Source: a virus
DNA length: 21,305 bases
Virus record (IMG/VR): IMGVR_UViG_3300042478_001796
Location: 1-21,305 of that record
Direction: 5' to 3' (one strand)
In this document: positions 8,579 through 14,978 of the stretch, one piece after another
Numbering within the stretch: the stretch's first letter is position 1
Layout: every line of letters starts with the position of its first letter
Translations under genes and position numbers: made by a program
The notes under the pieces: generated by a model
The model's input: the letters and a program-made list of their open reading frames with translations, nothing else
What the model was told of the DNA's origin: nothing
The model's database searches: none

Positions 8579-8929
8579 TTATCTCCTTGTTGTTGCTTTT
8601 AGTAATTTAGACCACTCGTAAACTCTCGGCTCAAAGCCGCTGCGCCGGAACCATGCTGCGTATTGGTGCGGGTGACTGGCCGCACGCATATACTCCCGCA
8701 CCGGATTGGCGTGACCGACTGCCGCTGCCAACCGCACGAACCAACAGTTAGGCTCGCCGTCCTCAAAGCGTTGCTCCTCCGCATTCCAGCGCACCTCTGA
8801 CATCAAGACAAAGACCTGCGCGGTAGCGTGAACAAGACCATTGGACAAATGCCAACCCAGAAGCTCCTCGAAAGTCGCCGTGGCGTCGTTTTCCTCTTGC
8901 CATTGTCTTGCCTTTTGCCATGGCAGCAT
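8579..8929 (-). CDS. Small unknown phage protein, 116 aa
   Basis: The gene begins two bases after the tail-fibre stop and ends just before the 474-aa gene, whose Shine-Dalgarno lies in its last codons. Its own start has a weak GAGGG about eight bases upstream. It is a compact, Trp-rich soluble protein (WQKARQWQEEN; FEELLGWHLSNGLVHATAQVFVLM; NCWFVRLAAAVG). The layout resembles a group of small phage proteins I recall near tail genes that share a pattern of xxHGxVxSTPxxFxM followed by a C-terminal W/R-rich segment, but this match is weak. No function is assigned; a fibre-associated accessory role is possible from position. Confidence 0.72.
   Translation of the reverse strand: MLPWQKARQWQEENDATATFEELLGWHLSNGLVHATAQVFVLMSEVRWNAEEQRFEDGEPNCWFVRLAAAVGHANPVREYMRAASHPHQYAAWFRRSGFEPRVYEWSKLLKATTRR
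8583..8588 (-). promoter_or_regulatory. Shine-Dalgarno AAGGAG for the 474-aa gene
   Basis: On the minus strand AAGGAG sits eight bases before the ATG at 8574, within the last codons of the upstream 116-aa gene. It fixes the start of the 474-aa protein. Confidence 0.75.
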
Positions 8930-8931
8930 TT

Positions 8932-10260
8932 TTAGCCCTCATACATAATGTTCACCGATCCGGCGTCGAACGTGTCGGTGCCGTTGACGGTGGTTAGGCG
9001 GATGCGGTCGAGGGTGTCGGAGAGGGTTTTTGTTCCGGCGCTTAACGCAACCGCCACGGCGGCATCGGCGCGATTAAAGACGCCCGTTGCTATCCAAGTA
9101 TTTCCAGAGTCAAACCGTGTTAGCGTAATAACGCCTGCTTGAATAACGGTGCTGGCCCCCGCTGAACCGATAATGAATCCCGATGTCCCAGCAGTTCCAG
9201 CGGGGCCAGTGTTGTCAACCAACATCCCCTTGGACGCATAGCCCGTGTTCTCAATGCCTCCAGAATCACCCAGTTGGATAATGTAAGCACTCGTCCCGCT
9301 TGTGCTAACCTCATTAAACATCACCGTAATCCGCTTCACCCAAGACGGAATGCCTGTAAAGTCGATGCTGGTGCCGCTGGTGGTGTTTTGCGCGGTGGCA
9401 AGCGTGAGCGGCTGCGAGAGCTTGGCAGGCGTGACGGCGGCATCGGAAATGCGCGCAATCGGCAGCGTTCCAGTGGTGAGCTTGCTGGCGTCGATGCCAG
9501 TGGCGAGCTTGGCATCGGTGACGTTGCTGTCGGCAATCTTTGCTGTGGTCACGTTGCTGTCGGCAATCTTCGCCGTGGTGACAGCGTTGTTGGCAATCGT
9601 GGTTGCCGCGCTGACGTTAGCCGCGCCATTGAAAGATCCAGTAGTTCCGGTCACATCTCCGGTTAGTGCTATGGTTCGACCTGTTGCGAGTGTTGCCGCG
9701 CTTCCAGAAGCATTGCCTGTAACATTGCCTGTCACATTGCCTGTAACATTGCCGGTTAATGGCCCGCTAAATGCCGTGGCTTTCACGGCGCCATTAACAT
9801 CAAGCTTTTCGGTAGGTGCGGTCCCGATCCCCACATTCCCGCTGGAGTCGATCCGCATGCGTTCGCTCAAAGTTCCACTATTGCGGGTGTGAAAACTTAA
9901 AGATCCCGTAGTTGCTGGGTTCTCTAAAGCGCCTACAATTTGCGCTGCGGCAGTTGGCGTTGATCCCGATAAAGCTCCGATTTCAATGCTTTGCGATGCT
10001 GGGCCAAACAATGTAACGTCCAATGATCGGAATGCGCTTACGGCAACGGCAGCAGCGGAAGACACAGTTGTCGCACCGACACTCAAGGTGCCGGTGGTAA
10101 CGACGTTCTGACCCCCAAAGTTGGGTGCGACTTTGGTTCCGGCGATGGCGGCGGTGGCGCTGACATCGGCGTTGACGATCTCGCTGACGGTGCGGGCGGA
10201 ATTTAACTTAGTCGGGGTCACGGTATCCCCAGAGGTGAAGGTGTAATTATAGGAGGCCAT
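8932..10260 (-). CDS. Tail fibre / receptor-binding protein, 442 aa
   Basis: The N-terminal region (1-60) likely attaches to the tail. Residues 130-157 contain ERMRIDSSGNVGIG and EKLDVNG, a segment common in phage tail fibres. A TGNV repeat follows (169-183), then three ten-residue repeats of the NVTTAKIADS type (226-255), typical of a trimeric fibre shaft. The C-terminal ~155 residues form a probable beta-rich tip: FTGIPSWVKRITVMF near 301 and GTDTFDAGSVNIMYEG at the end, an ending I recall from other phage fibre tips. It would bind the host receptor. The ATG at 10260 has no Shine-Dalgarno; AATTCCT precedes it directly. It follows the nozzle gene after a 113-base gap, the largest gap in the leftward operon. 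Confidence 0.87.
   Translation of the reverse strand: MASYNYTFTSGDTVTPTKLNSARTVSEIVNADVSATAAIAGTKVAPNFGGQNVVTTGTLSVGATTVSSAAAVAVSAFRSLDVTLFGPASQSIEIGALSGSTPTAAAQIVGALENPATTGSLSFHTRNSGTLSERMRIDSSGNVGIGTAPTEKLDVNGAVKATAFSGPLTGNVTGNVTGNVTGNASGSAATLATGRTIALTGDVTGTTGSFNGAANVSAATTIANNAVTTAKIADSNVTTAKIADSNVTDAKLATGIDASKLTTGTLPIARISDAAVTPAKLSQPLTLATAQNTTSGTSIDFTGIPSWVKRITVMFNEVSTSGTSAYIIQLGDSGGIENTGYASKGMLVDNTGPAGTAGTSGFIIGSAGASTVIQAGVITLTRFDSGNTWIATGVFNRADAAVAVALSAGTKTLSDTLDRIRLTTVNGTDTFDAGSVNIMYEG
9491..9610 (-). repeat. 30-bp tandem repeats in the tail-fibre shaft
   Basis: Two units at 9521-9550 and 9551-9580 are nearly identical (both start acgttgctgtcggcaatctt on the plus strand and differ in only a few bases), with degenerate copies on each side. 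Each encodes ten residues of the fibre shaft. Such repeats can expand or contract by slippage and change fibre length. Confidence 0.75.
9711..9758 (-). repeat. 12-bp tandem repeats (four copies) in the tail-fibre gene
   Basis: Four consecutive 12-base units, cattgcctgtaa and close variants on the plus strand, start at 9711, 9723, 9735 and 9747. They encode a TGNV-type four-residue repeat and keep the reading frame, so copy-number change would lengthen or shorten the fibre without a frameshift. Confidence 0.85.
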
Positions 10261-10373
10261 AGGAATTATGCTGCTGATCGGGTTTGGCTTTGCTTCGCGG
10301 CAGCCTGTCTCGCTGCGCTCGGCTCGGTCGTTATTGTTTGGAAGTTCATTTCGTCTTTTAGTCTCTTGGTCTT
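10261..10373 (-). other. Intergenic leader between nozzle and tail fibre
   Basis: This 113-base gap is the largest in the leftward operon. It holds a 9-bp direct repeat, CTAAAAGAC on the minus strand, at 10353-10361 and 10369-10377 (16-bp spacing; the second copy overlaps the nozzle stop). It also holds a possible 27-codon reading frame (ATG at 10349, stop 10266-10268) whose predicted peptide ends in TRSAA, like the nozzle protein. No convincing promoter or terminator is visible. The micro-frame has no good ribosome binding site and is not called as a gene. Confidence 0.4.
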
Positions 10374-12509
10374 TTAGGCCGCACTCCTCGTCTCAGTAGG
10401 CGGTAGAGATTTCGGCGATGCCTCAATGCTGGCCGATCTGATTTCCGGTCGGCCTCCGGATGTTTGGTAAATGACTTCGGCGCTGTGAGCCTTATAGCGC
10501 ACCGGAGACTTCATGTTGTAGTCCTCGGTCGTTACGTTGCTGTTGGTCAGCGTTCCGATGGTTGTTTCGGTGTCAGGGTTGATTGTGCTGATCTTGGTCG
10601 AGACACTGGCGCTGGCGGGAATGACTACATCGGCAATGGTGCGGAGGAACCGCTTGCTGTGCATGTCGCCAAAGTCGTAGCGGCGCGTCTTGATGCTGCC
10701 GACCACCGGACTGGTGCCTGAGTTGACTGCCGTGTCATCAATCGCCGTGTCGTTCTCTTCCAGCAAATACAGGTTGCCGGAGCGAGGAATTGAAAAGACG
10801 CGGCGTTGGTTGTTGTAGGTTCCGACAAGGATCTGGTTGACCGATGCGCTGCTTGGGTATGTGTCGCGGTATTCCCAAGTGTCGGTGAGTGCGTTCCATG
10901 CAATGACCAGCTTGTTGCCATCAAGCGGCTCGGCGCTGGTAGGAAGCGCGACCAAATAGCGGTTGTTGTGCCAGATCCCAAAAGCCGACTTCTCCACGCG
11001 GGCCTGCACTACTTGGCTGAAGAGGTCGGCGATAGGCTCTGACAGCGGCTTGGTGTCGCCGCGAACCTTGAGGTCGAGGGCGCGGTCTAAGCGGTAGATG
11101 CCTGCGTCCGAGAGGAAGAACACAAAGTTACCGGCGGTGACGATGGTGTTCCTTGCGCTGCATCCGATCTCGTTGGTCAGGAGCGTGAGCTGTGACACCG
11201 GAGTGTCGACCGAGAAGTCGCTGCCATCGGTGGAGGCGAATTGATTGAGCGTGGCGAGCCAGATGGACTTGCGGCAGAAAACGAGGGCTTGGCCTTCGAC
11301 CCATGGGTGAATTGCCACAATGCGGTCATCGCCGCCTGCGCCTGCGCGGAAGCTGTTCCAGAATGGATCGTAGAGGTCGGGGTCGAGAACATCGCTAATG
11401 CCGACCGTGTCGCGGTTTTTGGCGATCCAGAGGCGGTTGTTGTGGTAGCTGGCCCAGCCGACCGATGGCATGCGGGTGTAGGTGACGCCTTCTGATGGAA
11501 TGCCTGCGGTGGCGCGGACGAATTGACCGCTGCCGCCGTCCCAATAGATCGGCGGTTTTGTCCGGCGCACCTTGATGCCTGCGGCGGCATGCGTGGCGGT
11601 GCCGCTTGGGACGGTAATAGTGAAGTGCGTGTTGTCACCTGCCGGTGCCGCGTCCACGATGTCAAACTCATGGCCGTCGAACGCAGGCGTTGTAGATCCT
11701 TCAATACGGACGCGGGCGCCAACCGGATAGCCATGGGCCGAGGCGAAGCTCACGGTGGCTGTCGTTGAACTGACGCTGATACCTCCGGCGTCAGTCAGCT
11801 TTTCCTCGTAGCCGGTTGCAGTGCGGGATGCTTCGCGGAGTATGTAGAGGCGGTCGAACGCCTGCACTACTGAGACAGTGTCGGTGCCTTCGATCTTCTC
11901 GGCGGGGCTGGTCGGATAGGTCTTCACGACCGGCGATTGTCCCTGCCGGTAAAGCGTGGCGCTGTCAGATCCGGCGAGCACGATAAATTCGTTGGCGTTG
12001 TCGTAGTTCTGGCTGGCGAAGACTCCGGCCGCGTAGAGTCCGCCCTCGTAGCTGTCGCGGACTTCGGGGCCGTTGTTGGCGATGATGGTGCCGGTGGCCG
12101 GTGTCGCGGGAGATCCGCTGACGGTGTAGGTAAAAGTATTGGCGTCCGTCACGGTGACGATGAAGTCGCCGTTGTAGTCGGTCTGCACGGCGCCACGAAT
12201 GTTCACTTGGTCGCCGGTCGTGAATCCGTGGGCGGTCGCAGTGACGGTCGCGGTGGTCGAGGCGCGTGTGATCGAGGTGACTGCCTTGTCGGTGCCGAGG
12301 GTAAAATCAAGAGTCAGCGGGGCGCCGGTCGTGCCGATGGTGTCGGTCAGGCGCTTGCTGCCCTTGCGGGTTTGGGCGACGCCACGGTCCAACCTCATGT
12401 TCACGCTGTCTTGCAGCATGCCCGCCGGAAGGGTCAGCGGGTTAAGGCGAGAGGCGAAGCCGATGAAGCCGTTGTCGCCGTCGCGTTGGACTGGAGATTC
12501 TAATGCCAT
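10374..12509 (-). CDS. Tail nozzle-like protein with two inserted beta domains, 711 aa
   Basis: The N-terminus (FASRLNPLTLPAGMLQDSVNMRLDRG then TRKGSKRL) matches the pattern of podovirus tail nozzle or stabilisation proteins (T7 gp12 / P22 gp10 type): a line listing the residues of a phage-wide start followed by a beta-propeller-like body. WASYHNNRLWIAKNRDTVGISD near 352-373 and later WHNNRYLVALP fit propeller blades. Two related beta modules are inserted, at about 77-145 and 243-315; both carry STTATV, AHG and a (Y/F)(N/D)G segment. The product would form the lower tail tube below the adaptor. Its start overlaps the amidase stop (TAATG). The family call is from motifs; the inserted domains are directly visible. 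Confidence 0.8.
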   Translation of the reverse strand: MALESPVQRDGDNGFIGFASRLNPLTLPAGMLQDSVNMRLDRGVAQTRKGSKRLTDTIGTTGAPLTLDFTLGTDKAVTSITRASTTATVTATAHGFTTGDQVNIRGAVQTDYNGDFIVTVTDANTFTYTVSGSPATPATGTIIANNGPEVRDSYEGGLYAAGVFASQNYDNANEFIVLAGSDSATLYRQGQSPVVKTYPTSPAEKIEGTDTVSVVQAFDRLYILREASRTATGYEEKLTDAGGISVSSTTATVSFASAHGYPVGARVRIEGSTTPAFDGHEFDIVDAAPAGDNTHFTITVPSGTATHAAAGIKVRRTKPPIYWDGGSGQFVRATAGIPSEGVTYTRMPSVGWASYHNNRLWIAKNRDTVGISDVLDPDLYDPFWNSFRAGAGGDDRIVAIHPWVEGQALVFCRKSIWLATLNQFASTDGSDFSVDTPVSQLTLLTNEIGCSARNTIVTAGNFVFFLSDAGIYRLDRALDLKVRGDTKPLSEPIADLFSQVVQARVEKSAFGIWHNNRYLVALPTSAEPLDGNKLVIAWNALTDTWEYRDTYPSSASVNQILVGTYNNQRRVFSIPRSGNLYLLEENDTAIDDTAVNSGTSPVVGSIKTRRYDFGDMHSKRFLRTIADVVIPASASVSTKISTINPDTETTIGTLTNSNVTTEDYNMKSPVRYKAHSAEVIYQTSGGRPEIRSASIEASPKSLPPTETRSAA

Positions 12510-13093
12510 TAGTTGAGCGCTGCCTTCAGTCTGCTTTTGAACCGCGCTGCGTCTGCGGGAGAGATGTCGTTCTTTCGATTGGGGGCGATTTGCTGGTGAG
12601 TCACGATGCGGGACATGGGGATGTGCCAGCGCTTCATGCGGGGCACGATGTATTGGATGGCGCTGTCCATCGCCGCGTCATCGAGCGGGTCGCTGTAGGT
12701 GTCGCCGTCCCATGCCACGCCGAGGCTGTAGCTGTTGCAGTCCGGCACGCCTTGCCAGCTCGACAGACCGGCATGCCAGCAGCGGGCCGTATCGTCGGCG
12801 AGGACGGTGCGGTTGCCGTTTCTGGCGATGATGACGTGGTAACTCACTTTGCTGGCAGGGTTCATGCACCAAGAGACGGAGCCGTTGTAGCTACCGGATG
12901 TGTGATGCAACACGATCATGGTCGGGGTTATTGGGCGTCCGCTTTTGTTCGGGGTGTTGAGACGGCGTTCGTCGTAGGCTTTGCTCGCGGCGGGTGTGGA
13001 GACGGTTGTGGATACGGATGGCAAGCTCGGCGAGGCTGGCGCTGGGCCAGTCGCGGACGGCTTTCCAAATAGTCTCTTGATCCACTTCCACAT
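12509..13093 (-). CDS. N-acetylmuramoyl-L-alanine amidase (endolysin), 194 aa
   Basis: The protein belongs to the Amidase_2 / T7-lysozyme-like family, which cleaves the bond between muramic acid and the peptide stem of peptidoglycan. Visible motifs: VLHHTSG with His63/His64, SYHVIIARNG (84-93), CWHAG (105-109), SLGVAWDGD (123-131) and THQQIAP with His166, followed by Arg173, Lys174, Asp176. By family comparison a His of the HH pair, His166 and Asp176 bind zinc and Lys174 helps catalysis. The N-terminus has no standard signal peptide; it is a basic Trp-rich stretch (MWKWIKRLFGK) followed by a Ser/Pro/Thr linker to about residue 37. It is the last gene of the lysis cassette and starts four bases after the lipoprotein stop. 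Confidence 0.93.
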   Translation of the reverse strand: MWKWIKRLFGKPSATGPAPASPSLPSVSTTVSTPAASKAYDERRLNTPNKSGRPITPTMIVLHHTSGSYNGSVSWCMNPASKVSYHVIIARNGNRTVLADDTARCWHAGLSSWQGVPDCNSYSLGVAWDGDTYSDPLDDAAMDSAIQYIVPRMKRWHIPMSRIVTHQQIAPNRKNDISPADAARFKSRLKAALN

Positions 13094-13097
13094 TGTT

Positions 13098-13250
13098 TTA
13101 CTTCGCGTAGCCTTTGGTGCTCGGCGTGACGGTCACGGTTGCTTGCTGCTTCACGAAGTCATAGCCCACCGTCACGCAGCCAGCCGCAGCGACAGCCCAG
13201 CTCACGGCGAGGATCGCAACTGCAATGAGTTTTGTGGCGCGGGCGCTCAT
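13098..13250 (-). CDS. Small lipoprotein, candidate outer-membrane spanin-like protein, 50 aa
   Basis: This short gene has a bacterial lipoprotein signal: basic start (MSARATK), a hydrophobic stretch (residues 8-21) and the lipobox AAGC with Cys25 as the lipidation site. The mature part is only 26 residues (CVTVGYDFVKQQATVTVTPSTKGYAK). It lies four bases after the 57-aa membrane protein and four bases before the amidase, where small outer-membrane lysis lipoproteins (Rz1-like o-spanins) may occur. A partner inner-membrane spanin with a long periplasmic coiled coil was not found. The Pro-rich mature region usual in Rz1 is not evident, so the spanin role is tentative, but the lipoprotein call is strong. 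It implies a host with an outer membrane. Confidence 0.75.
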   Translation of the reverse strand: MSARATKLIAVAILAVSWAVAAAGCVTVGYDFVKQQATVTVTPSTKGYAK

Positions 13251-13254
13251 GGAT

Positions 13255-13428
13255 TCAGAGGCGGGCGGTGCCGTCTTTCGCTACCACTAATCCCCATGCA
13301 GCCATGAGGCTGGCGGCGATGAGGCCGATGTCGGGGATGGTGCCGGTGGCGAGGAACTCTTTCGCGCCGGTCGCCAAGGCGATGAGGGCGGTCAAGATTC
13401 CGATGGTCGTTGTTTTCCAGTTTCTCAT
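13255..13428 (-). CDS. Small two-helix membrane protein, holin-like, 57 aa
   Basis: The start ATGAGAAAC overlaps the TGA of the 71-aa gene (ATGA junction), so the two are probably translationally coupled. The product begins MRNWKTTTIGILTALIALAT, a start I recall from small phage membrane proteins near lysis genes. It has hydrophobic segments at about 8-21 and 33-50, separated by KEFLATGTIPD, and a short tail (KDGTARL). Two short transmembrane helices fit a class II-type holin or antiholin. Position between the 71-aa membrane protein and the lipoprotein supports a lysis role. At 57 residues it is easily missed by length cut-offs. Confidence 0.78.
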   Translation of the reverse strand: MRNWKTTTIGILTALIALATGAKEFLATGTIPDIGLIAASLMAAWGLVVAKDGTARL

Positions 13429-13640
13429 TTGTTTAGTTCTTTCTGTTTCTTTCTGATGTCGTGAAGGACGCTGATGAGCGTGGCCAGTCCGACCAAAATT
13501 CCGATGATGAGTCCTCCTATACGGAGGGTTGCTTCCAAGTGGGGCAGCATGCTGAACACTGAGGAACCGATGGACGTAGCCGTGCCGATGACGCCTTTTT
13601 CAGTCGTGCTGAAGTTGTGATGAAAATAGGACAGGCTCAT
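13425..13640 (-). CDS. Small membrane protein, candidate holin, 71 aa
   Basis: An AGGAG Shine-Dalgarno seven bases upstream supports the start at 13640. There is one clear transmembrane segment (about 41-59, IGGLIIGILVGLATLISVL) followed by a basic C-terminal tail (HDIRKKQKELNK), as in several small phage holins. The N-terminal half contains a weaker Gly/Ser/Thr-rich hydrophobic stretch (16-34) that might add a second membrane contact. It is the first gene of the lysis cassette and overlaps the 57-aa gene by four bases. Which of the two membrane proteins is the actual holin and which an antiholin cannot be told from sequence. Confidence 0.72.
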   Translation of the reverse strand: MSLSYFHHNFSTTEKGVIGTATSIGSSVFSMLPHLEATLRIGGLIIGILVGLATLISVLHDIRKKQKELNK

Positions 13641-13647
13641 CGCGCGG

Positions 13648-13652
13648 CTCCT
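13648..13652 (-). promoter_or_regulatory. Shine-Dalgarno AGGAG for the first lysis gene
   Basis: AGGAG on the minus strand lies seven bases before the ATG at 13640. It marks the cassette start as an independently initiated unit, while the next genes (57 aa, 50 aa, amidase) depend on very short gaps or overlaps. Confidence 0.7.
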
Positions 13653-13660
13653 TAGATGCG

Positions 13661-13918
13661 TTACTTCAAGTAGGCAAGCACAGCACCTGCGTGCAGTTTG
13701 ATCTCGGTGAAGTTGCCTTCGATGGCGGTGCCGACCGGAAACGCATAGGCGCTGCCGCTGGTCGTGTTCGCCACGTTGGTCTGGTTGCCTGCGAGCGTGT
13801 GGAACTTGGTCGCGGCGTCGAGGCTTTCGACAACGCTGAATGTTCCGGTGACAGCCGTGGTGTCGGAGATGAGGCGGACGCCGTTGGCTTTGTTCGTTGT
13901 TCTGACGTTAGGGTTCAT
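13661..13918 (-). CDS. Small unknown structural-type protein, 85 aa
   Basis: This compact, probably beta-rich protein (TAVTGTFSVVESLDAATKFHTLAG; AFPVGTAIEGNFTEIKLHAGAVLAY) has no signal peptide or transmembrane helix. It lies between the head-tail adaptor and the lysis cassette. The sequence resembles small minor structural proteins seen in tailed phages, but no family is named. Its start (MNPNV) resembles that of the 69-aa protein at 16380-16589 (MHPNV), though the rest does not clearly align. The ATG is preceded by AATCCT and lacks a Shine-Dalgarno. Confidence 0.7.
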   Translation of the reverse strand: MNPNVRTTNKANGVRLISDTTAVTGTFSVVESLDAATKFHTLAGNQTNVANTTSGSAYAFPVGTAIEGNFTEIKLHAGAVLAYLK

Positions 13919-13922
13919 AGGA

Positions 13923-14540
13923 TTAGTATTGGTTGACGCGGGCGGTCCATGTGGATGGCTGGCCCTGTTGGAAATAATATTTGTCGCGCTGGGAGATCAG
14001 CTCGGACTCGGCCATCTGTTCCATGGCGAGTGCTTTGTCGGTCTGTCCGTCCTCTTGGAGCAAATCTGCACTCAGCATCAGACCGACTGCCTTTGCGATG
14101 ACGGCGGGCACGGTCGCGGTGAGGTTGCTGGCGCTGTATTCGGTCGGGCGGATGCGGAAGTTGACCCAGACGCTAGTCGGCAGGTCGGTGTCTTCGGGGA
14201 AACGAATGGCATCTCCAAGGAGCGTAAAGCCAATGGCGCGGGGCGCGGCGTGGGTTGCAGGGTTGTCTCTTAGGACGCCAAAGACCTCTCCCATGGCGGT
14301 CTGGCCGCTCTGCTCGTAGTCAATGTAATATCCGTTCGTAGCGTCACCCTGCACAGTGCGGCTTTCGACGCGCATAAGCTCTGGCCAATCCGCCCACTCC
14401 CAGCAGTCGCTGATGCGCTCGTTGGCGGCGGCGGTCATCATGGTTCTGGCGCCGGATGGGATGTTAGAAATATCCGAGCCGTCGTTGCCTGCGCGTTGCC
14501 ATGCGCGGAGGAGGATAGATTGTAGAGTTACTGTGCGCAT
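13923..14540 (-). CDS. Head-tail adaptor (T7 gp11-like), 205 aa
   Basis: The start overlaps the stop of the 145-aa gene (TAATG). The N-terminus is helical (LQSILLRAWQRAG), followed by ARTMMTAAANERISDCWEWADWPEL, a Trp-rich segment typical of the adaptor that joins portal to tail in podoviruses. A middle part of beta character contains IRFPEDTDLPTSVWVNFRIRP. The C-terminal part is helical again (MLSADLLQEDGQTDKALAMEQMAE; ISQRDKYYFQQGQ). This helix-beta-helix plan fits the tail tubular protein A / head-tail connector group. It should sit as a ring between portal and nozzle. Unusually, lysis genes separate it from the nozzle gene. The family assignment is by motif pattern, not by a search. Confidence 0.72.
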   Translation of the reverse strand: MRTVTLQSILLRAWQRAGNDGSDISNIPSGARTMMTAAANERISDCWEWADWPELMRVESRTVQGDATNGYYIDYEQSGQTAMGEVFGVLRDNPATHAAPRAIGFTLLGDAIRFPEDTDLPTSVWVNFRIRPTEYSASNLTATVPAVIAKAVGLMLSADLLQEDGQTDKALAMEQMAESELISQRDKYYFQQGQPSTWTARVNQY

Positions 14541-14977
14541 TAGCTGTTGAGTGCGTTCATGGCCGACTGGACGGCGGCTTCAAAGGTTAGCGGGGGATTC
14601 GGCCAATCGTTACGCGGCGCCGGATCGGCGGCGAACATGGTGAGGATCTGCTGCAAGTAGGCTTCGAGCTGGTCGAGTTCTGCGCAGGTCTTGCCTGCGG
14701 CGGCGAGGGACTGGCGCAGATACAAAAGTGTGGGCTGGCGGTCGCCTGCGAGGCCGACACTGCGGAGGTGTTCTTCGGCGGTGACGCTGGGCGGCGGCGT
14801 TGCGATCAAGCTGCGGCTGGCGGCGTCCCAGATGAGGCTGCCGTTTTGCAGTCCCTCGCCTTCGGCGTCGGTGAGCGGGAGCGCGGTGATGCCTTCCGGT
14901 AGCGGGTCAGCAATGACCGTGCCGATGCTGACGCTTTGGCCTGTCGTGGTGTTATAAAGGAGGTGCCAGTTTTGCAT
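14540..14977 (-). CDS. Unknown protein, possibly fibre-associated or fibre chaperone, 145 aa
   Basis: The N-terminal ~65 residues look like a small beta domain (WHLLYNTTTGQSVSIGTVIADPLPEGI). The C-terminal half is helical (LLYLRQSLAAAGKTCAELDQ; AYLQQILTMFA), ending in EAAVQSAMNALNS. A beta domain with PLPEG followed by a helical tail recalls phage tail-fibre assembly and small baseplate proteins, and it follows a fibre-like gene directly (start two bases after that stop). No confident family is assigned. Its last base is shared with the adaptor start. Confidence 0.75.
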   Translation of the reverse strand: MQNWHLLYNTTTGQSVSIGTVIADPLPEGITALPLTDAEGEGLQNGSLIWDAASRSLIATPPPSVTAEEHLRSVGLAGDRQPTLLYLRQSLAAAGKTCAELDQLEAYLQQILTMFAADPAPRNDWPNPPLTFEAAVQSAMNALNS

Positions 14978-14978
14978 G

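Noticed and set aside
10266-10349. 27-codon frame in the nozzle-fibre gap
   Set aside because: No good ribosome binding site and low-complexity product; kept only as an observation.
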